Assembly: GCA_037176885.1 (NCBI GenBank)
Contig: JAWWNJ010000052.1
Span: forward strand, 1,364,001-1,428,000
Length of the DNA stretch: 64,000 bases
Reading direction: 5' to 3'
Source of the DNA: Favolaschia claudopus
Taxonomy: Eukaryota > Basidiomycota > Agaricomycetes > Agaricales > Mycenaceae
Shown: in pieces, positions 32,490-42,954 of the stretch
Layout: every line of letters begins with the position of its first letter
Position numbering within the stretch: position 1 is the first letter of the stretch
Made by a program: the position numbers and the translations under genes
The notes under the pieces: model-generated
Told to the model about the DNA's origin: nothing
Databases searched by the model: none
The model's input: only the letters and a program-made list of their open reading frames with translations

Positions 32490-32703
32490 ACAAGCTTTAG
32501 CTCCCTGCCTCCGGCACGGCCGACTCGCTGCGCTCGCCGACCTCCCTCCGTTCGGTCACACAGCTTGTTGGGGCTGGCCGCCCCAAATGCGCTCGCTCCG
32601 CTCGCGACGTCTAGTACGATCTCAACATCTCGACATTGACCCCGTGATTTTCTGTCAAAAGTCACGCGACTGATGGCCTGGCCCTCTTTTCAAGTATAGG
32701 ATG
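32490..32703. repeat. Dispersed 214-bp repeat, copy 1
   Basis: Nearly identical to 42657-42876 apart from a 6-bp indel. It is GC-rich and starts ACAAGCTTTAGCTCC and ends AAGTATAGGATG. No TIR, no LTR features and no coding capacity. It may be the shared end of a larger unknown element. Confidence 0.85.
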
Positions 32704-32764
32704 TTGCTCCCGGTTCCCACGAACCTTCCCGAGGCGCCGCGCACCGCGAGTGCAGCGAGCGGTA

Positions 32765-33989
32765 CTGTAGTATTTCATTCAATTCGTAGGGTCACAGGTC
32801 ACAGACCCGAAATCCTACGAAAAATTTCGTAAGTCACAACGTCACAGAGGGGGTCTACGAAAGGTTTCCCCCTGTGACTTGAATTTTGGTTCGATTTTGG
32901 GCTGAAAAAAGGGGTAAAAAACGAAATTTTTTCGTAAGTCACAGGGTCACAAGGCTCCCTCAAGAAAGTTACGAAGATACGATGTTTACGGCCGACTACA
33001 AAAGCTCAGGTAAATACAAGTAAATACCTCGTCAGTTCGATCAAGTGGTGGTAAAATTAAAACAGTGCAACACTGTACAATTTGTTCAAAGAACAGGCCA
33101 CGGTGCTGCAGTCTGGGGCATGAGACTAAGACCCGTCTATCCCAGCAGACCTTTTCTCAACAAACACGTCAGCTAGGCGCCTTTTTCCGATTGAAAATTC
33201 CCCGCAGTTTTGGAAGAGCAGCATCTGAATCCCGTGTACGACGTGGCGTTTGACGCAAGGGGGCAGAAGGGGAGGTCGAGGTTGCCAGCGGGGTACGGCT
33301 ATAACCTGGCAGAGTTGGCGCGGAATCTGCAGGTGGATGGGCGAGAGCGTCGGACGGAGGCTGCGGAGAGCGAGGTGGAGCTACGTCGTCACCGATGACG
33401 TCGGGAGTCATAGCATCCTGCTCAGGAGGCGGATGGGCAGCCAGCGTCGTTGGGCACAGTCCCGAGTCCTCCTCTGAGTGCACGGGGAACAAGCTCGGAG
33501 GGGGTTGGGTGAGAACCTGCAGAATCTGGGAAAAATTGCGGCTCTGCTCAAGCATAGCAGACGACAATTCGTTGACATGCCGCCATAGCGCGGCGAGCTC
33601 CTGCCAGAGCTGTGGCTGGCCAGCGCCGGTCGAACGTCGTTTGCGGGCTAGCCTGAACCTAGCGCAAGCTGCTTTGTTCGTCGGGTCCGGAAAGTGGGGG
33701 CGCCGCAGTGGGCGGTGATGAGAAAGGTGGGGGGAAGATGATACGTCGGGGTCCATGTCGGTAACGATGCCGACCAGGGGTTTTGGGCAACGAAGAGCCC
33801 AGCAAGTGAGGAGGAGGACGCGGATGTGTTGTCTACACCGACAGAGAGTCGATGCGTATGTCTCACCACAAGGGAGACCTCACCGTTATCCGGTGGTGGT
33901 GGTGGTGGAAAGAACAAGAAAGGGTAAATTCGTAAGTTAAAGGGGTGTCACACCCCAAACCGGCTTACAAATTGAACGAAATACTACAG
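32765..33989. mobile_element. TIR element, 1225 bp, TA-flanked
   Basis: The inverted ends CTGTAGTATTTC(A/G)TTCAATT are flanked by TA (32763-32764 and 33990-33991). Near the left end are palindromic TACGAAA...GTCACA...CCTGTGACTT motifs. It carries one open frame on the minus strand but no recognisable transposase. Confidence 0.85.
33169..33756 (-). CDS. Hypothetical 195-residue protein within the TIR element
   Basis: A single open frame, Pro/Ser-rich. A basic helical stretch (FRLARKRRS, then LWQELAALWRHVNELSS) is followed by a low-complexity proline-rich half and a basic C-terminus. It lacks a DDE triad or helix-turn-helix that I can see. It could be a captured host fragment or chance coding. 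Confidence 0.35.
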   Translation of the reverse strand: MDPDVSSSPHLSHHRPLRRPHFPDPTNKAACARFRLARKRRSTGAGQPQLWQELAALWRHVNELSSAMLEQSRNFSQILQVLTQPPPSLFPVHSEEDSGLCPTTLAAHPPPEQDAMTPDVIGDDVAPPRSPQPPSDALAHPPADSAPTLPGYSRTPLATSTSPSAPLRQTPRRTRDSDAALPKLRGIFNRKKAPS

Positions 33990-34164
33990 TAGTGCGGCGC
34001 CGAGGGCACACAACTTCCAGCAAGAAAAAAAAACACGCGGGGTTTGGGGCGGAGCCCCGACAAGCTGTGCACCAGCCGTAGGTACTTAGGAACGCGAGCG
34101 CAGCGAGCCGGCCCTGCCGAAGGCGGGGTGCTTAAGCTTGTAACTAGTTGAAGAATCTGAGATA

Positions 34165-34291
34165 CAGTGGCGGCGGGATCTGATGCCACCCCCCAAAAAA
34201 TGATGTGGCCCCAATCGACTCCACTTGCATCAAAAGTTCCAGAAATAGGGTGTTCTATTTTTAGGGGTGGCATCAGATGGCGCCGCCACTG
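34165..34291. mobile_element. MITE, 127 bp, TA-flanked
   Basis: Inverted ends CAGTGGCGGCG..ATCTGATGCCACCCC at both sides, TA at 34163-34164 and 34292-34293. No coding capacity. It is immediately upstream of the BRCT gene. Confidence 0.9.
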
Positions 34292-34480
34292 TAAGTAGAT
34301 GACGTGGATAGCACGTGCTGCCTATCTGTACTCTGTAGCTCAAGCTTGCCTCAAACTTGCCTCAAACCGCATTGTGCAATAATGACAGGAAAACGGCGGG
34401 CACGTAAGGAAAATGCTATATCTGAGCTCGGTACGTGGTTAGCTGGACTTTGACGTTGACCTCTCCTTCACTCAAACCAG

Positions 34481-35368
34481 GCTCGGCGTTACACCCCAAG
34501 AATCTTGGGCCAAAGAGATGTGAATGTGACGGTCGGGACTCCCGAGTTGGTGGAGACATCCGTGCAGTGGCCGCAGGGCACGAACAAGAAAATCTTACGG
34601 TGAGCAGAAATGATGAATGCGCATACCTCATTCCTGACTCCATCGTGCTTGCAGCGCCCCCTCCAGTTCCCTGCAAACCCTCGCATCGGCGCTTGAGAAA
34701 TTACACACCTCAAAACAGGCCGTACAAACTACACGAGCCCCTGTTGGCGTGGACCTTCTTGGTGCCTCATTGGACGTCTCTGCGTTGACCATCGCACCGG
34801 AAGATGTCGCGGATTTGACCACCGTCCCAACTGGTCGTGTCGCTCTTGTGGCAAACACGCTGGCCTTGACGGTGACTTCCGAACCCAAGCAGATTACGGT
34901 GTTAAGGAGGAGTTCTAGACCCGCTTGCAAGCGGGTTTCCAGCAAGCATACGTTGACAGTTCTGCAGCATTGCTTTGTCTATGTTGATGTTCGTTATGAC
35001 TCGGCGGAATCATTGATTACTGAAATCCTCACCAACCTTGGTGCAAAGGTCGGTACTCTGAGGGTCTTCATAATCGATTGATCTCAACAAGAGCAGGTTG
35101 CGAGGAGCGTTTGTCCGAGTTTGACGCACATCGTATTCAAGGATGGACTGCAGAAAACTTTGCACAAGTACAAGTGAGGTTGTTGTTCCAGTGCTCAAGT
35201 AGCATCTCGCTCACCCAGCATTGGAGTGCTCTTCCTGAACCCAAGCCAGTTGTCGTTGGGATGGAATGGGTAGTCAAATCTGCTGAAACCCTCGTCAGGC
35301 AAAAAGAGTTGTATTACATCATTGACCCAGACAACATGAACGCCACCAAGGCAGGTCTACGCCAATGA
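34481..35368 (+). CDS. BRCT-domain protein, 5' partial
   Basis: Exons 34481-34599, 34655-35052, 35092-35173 and 35227-35368 join in phase over introns of 55, 39 and 53 nt and end in TGA. The protein begins in frame after an acceptor at 34480, so earlier exons are missing from my reading. It has an SSLQTLASALEKL helix, a disordered middle, then a BRCT domain: CFVYVDVRY, LGAKV, SLTHIVFKDG, KPVVVGMEWVVKS. The order hydrophobic strand, GA(K), THxV, and VxxxWV is diagnostic. BRCT modules bind phosphopeptides in DNA-damage signalling. The product looks like a shortened relative of longer basidiomycete BRCT proteins, as I recall them. No frame break was seen. Confidence 0.75.
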
Positions 35369-35957
35369 ATCCTGTCAGGGCCTGACTCTAGTTTACAAAC
35401 TAGCCCGTAAGGGATCGTGCCGTAGCTGTGGATGCGGAGCCTCGCGTCAACAGCACACTCTTCCCTTGTGCGTATCTCTGTCATACCTCCAGTTCGGCCA
35501 CTTCATCTGTTCAACAGTCGGCGCACTCCCTCCATACAAGATGGCACAGCTCCGCAAGACTTCCATGAATGCGTGATAGGCAAGGCAAGGATCATATGTA
35601 TTGGTTTCACCTGGACGTCCAATGTATTAAATGTGTGGCTGCAAAAATCCCCCCCTATGTCTCTGTCTCAACAATTCCACGCCATGGGAATGCGTTTGAA
35701 ACGCAGCATCGAACTTTGATTCCAGAAAGTTCGATCACGATTCCCAGTCGTCACGCTAAGAAAAATGGGGGCCTTATAATTACAGTAGAGCGTATGAAAA
35801 AACAAAATCCAGATCAGTGTTGGTGGATTCAGTCAATAATCTTGACCAATGCGGGGTCAATGACCCGGTCATTGACTCATTTGGCCTTTGACAGCTCAGT
35901 CACTGCCTGTGACAGCCGAGATGTTTCGGGAAGTTTCGGCCCTGAGCAGCGGTCTAA
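35369..35957. other. No recognisable feature
   Basis: Short frames only, with one internal palindrome around GGTCAATGACC (about 35855). Confidence 0.35.
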
Positions 35958-36170
35958 ATAGACGGCTCAGCCAAATTTCGTATCGACAACTTTGATCTTC
36001 CATTTATGGAAGGTGTGACACATGCCCAGGCGGCTAGTTCTGGTTCTGTCCCTGATAACATCAAAGCAATTTCACGAGCCGTTTTGCTTGGGAAACATCG
36101 CCGTATTTGGACAACTTACATCATGTTGATCAATTCTATCACAGACCGTCGATTTTGTCAAGCTGAATGA
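35958..36170 (+). pseudogene. Coding-like fragment, unknown
   Basis: An open stretch of about 70 codons after a CTAAATAG acceptor-like site reads FDLPFMEGVTHAQAA, then VPDNIKAISRAVLLGKH and RRIWTTYIML, to a stop at about 36168. The composition is that of a folded protein. No family recognised. Probably an isolated exon. Confidence 0.3.
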
Positions 36171-36275
36171 GTCAAGAATACACCAAAAGATTTTTACATT
36201 ATGTAATGCGATGATCAAAGTCTTTTTTTTGCAGATCAGAATGGAATAAGTAGTGATTGGTGGATTATAAGTGTA

Positions 36276-36708
36276 GTGTTGCCGGGAGCTGAGTTGGAGC
36301 TGAACTCGAGTTGATTGCCCATCAGCTCGCTGTCAGCTCGAGTTGACCGGAGCTGGCTCAGAGCTGATACCGGATATGGGAATCTAGTGTCCCAGGGTTC
36401 ATCTTTCCACCCAAAGGGCAAAATCTTAGGGGAGAATGGACCAAATTTTTATGTGGAAGGGTTTCCTGAGCTCTCTTCAAGCTCAAACTGCTTTTTATAC
36501 GTCGAAAACGGCCAAGAAACGGCCAATACAGAAACTGGGGAGGGAGTGTGATGTCACTCAGTTACACCACCAGAAATGTCACGTCGTCCGCTTTGGGTGA
36601 CGAGGGTGGAGTCGAGGCGAGCTGACATCACCTCGAGGTGCCGCTTTTGGGAAGGGGTCGAGTTGGAGTTGAACTCAGCTCGGAGCTAGCTCCAGCTTCC
36701 GGCAACAC
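36276..36708. mobile_element. MITE, 433 bp, TA-flanked
   Basis: The ends GTGTTGCCGG(G/A)AGCTG are inverted at each side, with TA at 36274-36275 and 36709-36710. Repeated AGCTGAACTCGAGTTG-type blocks lie inside both ends. Confidence 0.85.
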
Positions 36709-36807
36709 TAGATGTGGTTTGATGGTGGTGTCGGCTAGAGTGACCATGCTACCGGTTTGCCATAAGCACCATCCTAATGTTACGAAAGTACAGTTGTTGA
36801 CCTTCAC

Positions 36808-38075
36808 AGGACCCCCGACAACCACCTATGATGCCTGCCCGCGAAATTTTTAATTCGGATAAAACATGCCCAAAATTCTCGCGCACCCTGCCCGAATTCG
36901 GATGAGAAATCAACTTTTTGGCGGCCAAGCCTGGTCAAAAATTCGGATAAAGCATGGGTGGTTGCCGACAGGCCTGGCCGAGGTTCGGATAACTTGGGCT
37001 GCCGACGGCTTGGATGAGGATCTGCGGCTGGCCATTGACGAAATTCGGTTGTCAACCAAATCATGGTAAATCAGTGAAATCTCATAATGGCATCGACCTT
37101 TTCAGGCAGTTTCGAGAATATATGAGACGCAACGCTTCGGCAGGGCGAATGCCTGGCGGAGCTGATAAGGACCCCCGACAACCACCTATGATGCCTGCCG
37201 GCGAAATTTTCAATTCGGATAAAACATGCCCAAAATTCGCGCGTACCCTGCCCCAATTCGGATGAGAAATCAACATTTCGGCGACTAGGGCTGGTAGAAA
37301 ATTCGGATAAAGCATGCGTGGTTGCCGATAGGCCTAGCCGAGGTTCGGATAAGATAGACTGCCGACGGCTTTGGTTGAGGATCTTGCGGCTAACCATTGA
37401 AGAATTCGGGTCAGCTATCTTCCGAATCACGGCAAACCAGCGGATTGTCGCCCTTTTCAGGCAGTTTTATGGGCTGCAACGGTTCGGCAGGGCCAACGGT
37501 TCGGCAGGGCCAATGCCACGGGCAGAGCTGATACCCGAGGGTCCCGAGCTGGATGAAGCATTTTTGCTGTCAGTGAGAACCGAGGGCACATTTTCAAGGC
37601 CGTTCCGGCCGTAGGAGTATAATTCCGAATTTCCCTGATTTTAGGCAATTTTCTAAGGCCTGGTCAAACAATTCGGATAAAACGTCGACCTGGCGGAGGC
37701 CTGGTCTGAATTCGGATGAGATTTTCCCCATTAGGGGTCCGGATAAGACGTCCTAAAATCCAAAATTTGCCCGGCAGGCATCATAGTTGGTTTTCGGGGG
37801 TCCTAGCTGATACCCGAGTTAAAGGAAGCATTTTCACCGTCACCGAGAACCGAAGGAGCATCTGCAAGGTCGTCCCAGCCGTAGGAGCAAAATTTCGATT
37901 TTTACTTGATTTCAGGTGATTTTCTGATGCCTGGCCAACGGTTCGGATAAAACGTCGACCTCCTGGGAGGCCTGGTGCCAATTCGGATAAGAAATGCCCA
38001 ATTTGGGGTCCGGATAAGATGTCCCAAATTCCGGATTTTCCGGGGCAGGCATCATAGGTGGTTGTCGGGGGTCCT
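36808..38075. mobile_element. TIR element with 8-bp duplication and TTCGGATAA array
   Basis: Inverted ends begin AGGACCCCCGACAACCACCT, and the 8-bp duplication ACCTTCAC flanks both sides (36800-36807 and 38076-38083). An 8-bp duplication is usual for hAT-type elements. Inside, the left end is repeated at 37168 and the right end at about 37772-37804, so the element contains duplicated termini. About fourteen copies of (T/C)(T/C)CGGATAA or GAT(G/A)AG lie in one orientation. No transposase gene. Confidence 0.85.
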
Positions 38076-38083
38076 ACCTTCAC

Positions 38084-38448
38084 CGACCACATTCGCGAGC
38101 CGACGACAGCGGATGAGTCAAGCCGTGAGGACAAATCACAGACCTCGGACCCGAACATCCGAAGCAACTTTCCGAACCTCGGAACTTGCCGTAAAACCAC
38201 AGGTAAAGATTTCGCAATGCTGTCAAACCTCGGTACTACATACTTACTTACCTCGGTCCACAACCACAGCACCGAACTAAATAATATTCAACGATAAATA
38301 AGGTCATATGAATTGCTGACCTGATTCCGACTCTTCCTTGAAACAGGACTCGCTCTGATCTCCACAGGTGCACTGTTGACTGCACTCAGCTCGCCGAGAT
38401 TCCCCTCGTGCTCCATTGTTCTGCTAAGCAAAAAGGGCTCCGGCTGAG
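38084..38448. other. Copia gag 3' flank, unassigned
   Basis: No LTR, RT or integrase of the Copia element could be identified here, so the element is truncated after gag. Confidence 0.35.
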
Positions 38449-39375
38449 TCATAGAGGGCGTCTTGGGCAGCAGTGGGCGAAGACGGCTCGTTGTGGCGGG
38501 CATGGTTGAGCATCGAGTGAATCGTCTCCCCCTCCATCCGTATTGTGGGCCTTCTCCTTGCCCTTACCCCTCTTCCCCTTCTTTTTATGCTGCTGCTGCT
38601 TCGGGCCCTGACCGGCCTTACCGCCACCCGGTTGCCAGCAGTTGTCCGCGATATGACCTTCATGCTTGCAGTTACGACAGAATTTTCTACCGCGAGCGAT
38701 GGCAGCGTGCTCCAACGCTGCGAGGGCAGACTCCTGCGACCGGGAATCGAGGACACCCTGGATCGTAGAGACCAGAGTAGTCGTGTCGTCAATCTTGGCG
38801 CTCTGGACAAGGGAATAGTAGGATTTGGGGTCGTCTGGATCGGAGGGAAGAGTGGAGAGGAAGATGGCGCTAACGATAGGACCGGGGATACTGAATCCGG
38901 CCTTCGTAAGATGAGTCTGCGCTTTCTGGAAGTCCTTCACATGCTGATCGAGTGCGAGCGTGTCATCGTCAAGGAGGGGACGAGTGAGCTGACGGAACCA
39001 GAGCATAATACCCCCAGTCCCAGTCTGCCCAAACTCGGTCTCGAGAGCGGTCCAAGCTTGGTGGACAGTGTCATAGTCTGAGACTTTGACGACGAGCTCG
39101 CTGTCGACAGAAGACAGCAAATATGAGAGTGCGGACCTGTCCTTCTTCTTCCAAATCCTGTGCTCCTCCGCAGACGCCTTGTCCCCCGGCTTAGATACCG
39201 TGGAAACAATATCCCAGATTTCGATTGTCTCGTACGCTGACTTCATCCGTTTGGACCACGGGAAGTACCCGGTTTCGTCCTTGAGGCGGTCCTCCCCGCG
39301 CTGAAAGAAAGTCCCAGCGCCGTGGGGTAAATCCCAGGAAGAAGCCGTCGAAGTTTTGGTGTCCGGATCGGGCAT
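38449..39375 (-). CDS. gag: Ty1/Copia Gag
   Basis: A 308-residue protein starts at 39375. It has the Copia gag fold (WSKRMKSAYETIEIW, then AWTALETEF, FRQLTRPLLDDD, GFSIPGPIVSAIFLSTLP) and a CCHC knuckle CRNCKHEGHIADNC (about 38655-38695), followed by a Gly/Lys-rich basic tail. Gag assembles the particle and binds RNA. The frame ends at 38449; after that no protease, integrase or RT is visible, so only the 5' part of the element remains. It is intact across gag. Confidence 0.9.
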   Translation of the reverse strand: MPDPDTKTSTASSWDLPHGAGTFFQRGEDRLKDETGYFPWSKRMKSAYETIEIWDIVSTVSKPGDKASAEEHRIWKKKDRSALSYLLSSVDSELVVKVSDYDTVHQAWTALETEFGQTGTGGIMLWFRQLTRPLLDDDTLALDQHVKDFQKAQTHLTKAGFSIPGPIVSAIFLSTLPSDPDDPKSYYSLVQSAKIDDTTTLVSTIQGVLDSRSQESALAALEHAAIARGRKFCRNCKHEGHIADNCWQPGGGKAGQGPKQQQHKKKGKRGKGKEKAHNTDGGGDDSLDAQPCPPQRAVFAHCCPRRPL

Positions 39376-39763
39376 GACGTGTCAGCGAGAAGTCGACAAG
39401 TTTGGTGTATAATGTGGCGGGAAGCAGGGTAGATGTGGGGAATGAGATAATAAAAAGAGTCGTCGAGTTTTCGACAAGTAGCGGTCCGGTACTGGCTGAG
39501 ATTAAGCAGAGGCGCGGTGGCCCATAACCTGATAGAATACAAGTAAGTATTAACTCAGTCGTGGAGGAAACGACTCGTGTATTATATACCTGATAGAATA
39601 CAAGTAAGTATTAACTACCAGGAGAATCAGTAAACTGTAGGGACTGTAAGTAAGGATTCACATACCTCAGTCGTGGAGGAAACGACTGAGGAATGTGACG
39701 GTGACACGATACTACATGAGGAGCGTGTGACGCGTAACTCTACGGATAGCGAGTTGGAATATT
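39376..39763 (-). repeat. Copia leader or LTR with internal duplications
   Basis: Upstream of gag, ACCTGATAGAATACAAGTAA is present twice (about 39534 and 39590) and CAGTCGTGGAGGAAACGACT twice (about 39556 and 39667). The latter forms a hairpin with a CAGTCGT stem. This is probably the 5' LTR and leader, but I could not pair it with a 3' LTR. Confidence 0.5.
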
Positions 39764-39765
39764 AA

Positions 39766-40245
39766 GGCCCTGTTCGGGATCCCAAATTAAAATCCCAGTT
39801 ACGATTTTCTCCCAGCCAAACGACGAATTACGGCCCAAACACCTAAAAAGGTAATCACAATCAGTCACCCTCAGTCTGGACCGGTCGCTCCGTGTTCTCC
39901 GAGGCTCCAACACTTTCCTTTCGACGTCGTGCTGAACAGTCCCGCCTCCCAAATACACGACCACGTTGGTGTACGAAATATTGTAAAAAATATATGTATA
40001 TTCATCTCGAAGACTTAAGCAGTGAAATATGCTTAGTGCGCCGTTGGAATTGATTATATGAGTGAAATACTTTAGGGCATCGTGGAAGTCGGGACTGTGG
40101 CGGGATCCCGGTGCTGTGGCGCAGCAGTGACAAGCACCTTTCTCGTTCGTTGACGTGTTTTGACAGGTTCTCACGAGTCAGTGACTTGATGTGACCCAAT
40201 TGCTAGGTAGCCAAAAATTAGCAATTTGGGATCCCGAACTGGGCC
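39766..40245. mobile_element. PIF/Harbinger (Tourist-like) MITE, 480 bp
   Basis: Inverted ends GGCCC(T/A)GTTCGGGATCCC are flanked by the 3-bp duplication TAA (39763-39765 and 40246-40248). The terminal GGCC..GTTCGG and a TWA duplication match Tourist-type elements. It sits inside the Copia leader region. Confidence 0.8.
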
Positions 40246-40544
40246 TAAGGAATGTACGGTAAGTAAACGGAATAATAAATACTTCAACAGAGGCTGGTTC
40301 CTGTTTTATTCGCCGATGAACAGCAAAGCGCGACGCGAGACGGCGTTTACAATTGCCGTTTGCAGCTCAAGGGGTGAGTCGACATCGTGCAGAGAGACGG
40401 GTGGAGCATGCAGGCACGAACTTAACATCTCGACAAAATGACGCACCAGTGGGGCGGCTAACGACATTTTGTTAGCGGTCAGCCAATACGAATGTCCCTT
40501 TCGTTTGTCTTGTCTTGTCCCACCCAGACACGAAGTCTTTGGTT

Positions 40545-40552
40545 CTTATATA
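40545..40552 (-). promoter_or_regulatory. TATA box, probable Copia LTR promoter
   Basis: TATATAAG on the minus strand, upstream of the leader and gag at 38449-39375. A Helitron-like end abuts it three bases upstream. Confidence 0.4.
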
Positions 40553-40554
40553 GA

Positions 40555-40580
40555 CTAGCATGAACCCGTGCTCCGCACGG
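40555..40580 (-). mobile_element. Helitron-like 3' terminus (minus strand)
   Basis: On the minus strand a CCGTGC-GGA-GCACGG stem is followed by GTTCATG and CTAG, then T. The hairpin stem is 6 bp and perfect. This is the end structure seen at 18563-18591. The element body would extend to higher coordinates; the 5' TC end was not found. Confidence 0.5.
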
Positions 40581-40581
40581 A

Positions 40582-42051
40582 GACAAATGATCTTGTTTGC
40601 CAGCTGAACGTTGAACTGCGAAATCCGAGTCTCAGCAGGTCAAATTTCATCCTTAGCTCACTGTCCCTCGTTTTTCTAAAGCTGTAAACCCGTTTACATT
40701 GGCAGGATCTACCACTGCCACAGGACGCTCGTCACCAACCTATATGGTTGGTTCCTCGCGTCCCGTGGCTTGTTACCTATCCCACTTGCAGAAATTGAGG
40801 TTAAATAATTCGTGTGGAAGTCCCACCCGTCGAGATGTTGACATCTCAGACCTAATTTTCCTTTCCCGTGGCCGCGGTCGGAAGTCGGCCAATTTTCAGT
40901 GAATTGATGTATCGTTTGCAACCCTCTGTTTGATTTCCCCTCCGGTAGGACTGTACATGTCATTTTCAATGGAATGCTCGTTGGAAGTATAAGTATCACC
41001 AAGCGACCGAAACCTCTTGCACCCATGCCTGCATAACATATCTATATGTCGTAAACACCGTTCGAACACGAATAGATCCTTCGCATTCGGCTCCAATGGC
41101 TCTCATTCCGACACTGCGAAATATTATCCACATTGTACTCTAAAAGAATATCAAGGGACTCTGTCGGATCTGGAGTTCAAATTAGTCGCAACATATAAAT
41201 GCAAGTGACAAAACGTCTTGCCACAATTGGGATTAGCTTGAAGACGCCGTTCAGCACAAGTTCAGCAGCCTCTATCTGCCTTCGAAATTTCTGCGCTTGT
41301 GACCGGCACTCATGCTCAGTATTAACTGCAGCTTTTGAATTCAGCCTGGCCTCGATCTTGTCTGCAAGCTCCCGTTGTCGTGAGCGTTGGCCGATGGAGC
41401 GCCGAGATCTTGATGCCGATGATTCCTTACAGTGGCTGATTTGGCCTACCACTATGGACGGAATGAAAACGACTCACCACGGGCTTGACAATTCTCGCGA
41501 GTCTCCCGTTCTCAACGTATTTTCTGAGCCAAAGAACGTTTACTGATGGACGATTGCCTGGGTACATATTAGCAAAGAAAAACACAGTGAAAGAAATACA
41601 TACTCAGGAGGCGGACCCGGTAGTACTAACATTGACGGAGAACCAAGAGTGACCGCCCCACCCGGGTCCTGAGGTGGTGGCTTTGGTAGAACTGGACGCA
41701 GCCGCTTTTCTGCAGCCTGCAAAAAAAGAGGACGCGTCATGGGAGCCGGCTGTGGTAGATGCGGTGCAGCCATAGTGCACAGTGAGACGGGTTGAGTGAG
41801 AGACACGCTGAGACGCGTCGCCGTTGGCAATGGGGGCCAAACTCCAAGCTCGAGTTTCAATCTTTGTGCGCTCTTTCTCAAATTTTCTGAGGCGTTTTGT
41901 GCTTAAGATAGAGGGCGTGGGAACTCCGCACCCTTATATAAGCAGCCATCACTCCCGACTTCCCGCCGTTATATAAATACCTCATGGGCATATAAAAATT
42001 CATTTGTTTAATACAAAGTGTACTAAACGCTCTGTTCTTGAGTTTCTATTA
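40582..42051. other. Unassigned; weak minus-strand frames
   Basis: Two minus-strand frames could be exons. One is a proline-rich one at 41560-41881 that starts with ATG and ends near a GTATGT donor. The other is a basic, possibly coiled-coil one at 41177-41452. They do not join in a phase that I could confirm and show no domain. Confidence 0.3.
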
Positions 42052-42442
42052 CAGCTGTTTGCAAAATTGATGACAGTCGGCCGAAAAAAATAAATATAAA
42101 CAGTTTTTTTGATCTGCCGGTTCCCCGCCCTGTTTTCGCATTTCTGAATGGTTTTTTCGAGTTTCTTGAGGGTACGGGTCGATATTTTAGATGTTAATGT
42201 ACCATACTACTACTTTGAACTAGGGTAAATGGCTCAGTGGAAGGCTCAGGGAATGGATTTGGACAGAAAACTGACAATATCAAGCCCTCATTTGCACACT
42301 GCTATCAACTCTTTCATTTCAAACCTTGAATACAAAAAACGACTTCGCTGTTAAATTCAACGATGTTGGGCGCCTATTCGGCGCCTATTCCGGGTTTGTC
42401 GGGTTTTTTTCGGCCGACTGTCATCAATTTTGCAAACAGCTG
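42052..42442. mobile_element. MITE, 391 bp, TA-flanked
   Basis: It has near-perfect inverted ends of about 40 bp (CAGCTGTTTGCAAAATTGAT...), with TA at 42050-42051 and 42443-42444. Confidence 0.9.
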
Positions 42443-42656
42443 TAAGCAGAATCAAAAAATATTGAAACTGGAGCATGCCATAAGACATCCAAACTTTTTT
42501 ATTTTTTTGTGTTTCTTTAATGATTGTGCATCTCCTGGAGCAATTTTGAAAAACGGACGGAAAACATTTGGCCGCAGCACAGCCACCACGTGACCATACA
42601 CGTGATCAACACGTGATGCATCAGCCCCTAACAATGAGGCCTCCAACTGAACGCTA

Positions 42657-42876
42657 ACAAGCTTTAGCTCCCTGCCTCCGGCACGGCCGACTCGCTGCGC
42701 TCGCCGACCTCCCTCCGTTCGGTCACACAGCTTGTTGGGGCTGGCCGCCCCAAACCCCGCTGCGCTCGCTCCGCTCGCGACGTCTAGTACGATCTCAACA
42801 TCTCGACATTGACCCCGTGATTTTCTGTCAAAAGTCACGCGACTGATGGCCTGGCCCTCTTTTCAAGTATAGGATG
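42657..42876. repeat. Dispersed repeat, copy 2 (220 bp)
   Basis: Nearly identical to 32490-32703 in the same orientation, with a 6-bp indel (CCCCGC). Confidence 0.85.
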
Positions 42877-42954
42877 ACCCAACGATGGAGCGCACCACGT
42901 GACCTTTCTCGAGGCTCCCTCTGCATATTTCTCCTTCCCCCACCATCTCAGACT

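Noticed and set aside
36808..38075. CRISPR-like array of TTCGGATAA
   Set aside because: The spacing is irregular, the motifs vary, and it lies inside a TIR element of a eukaryotic genome.
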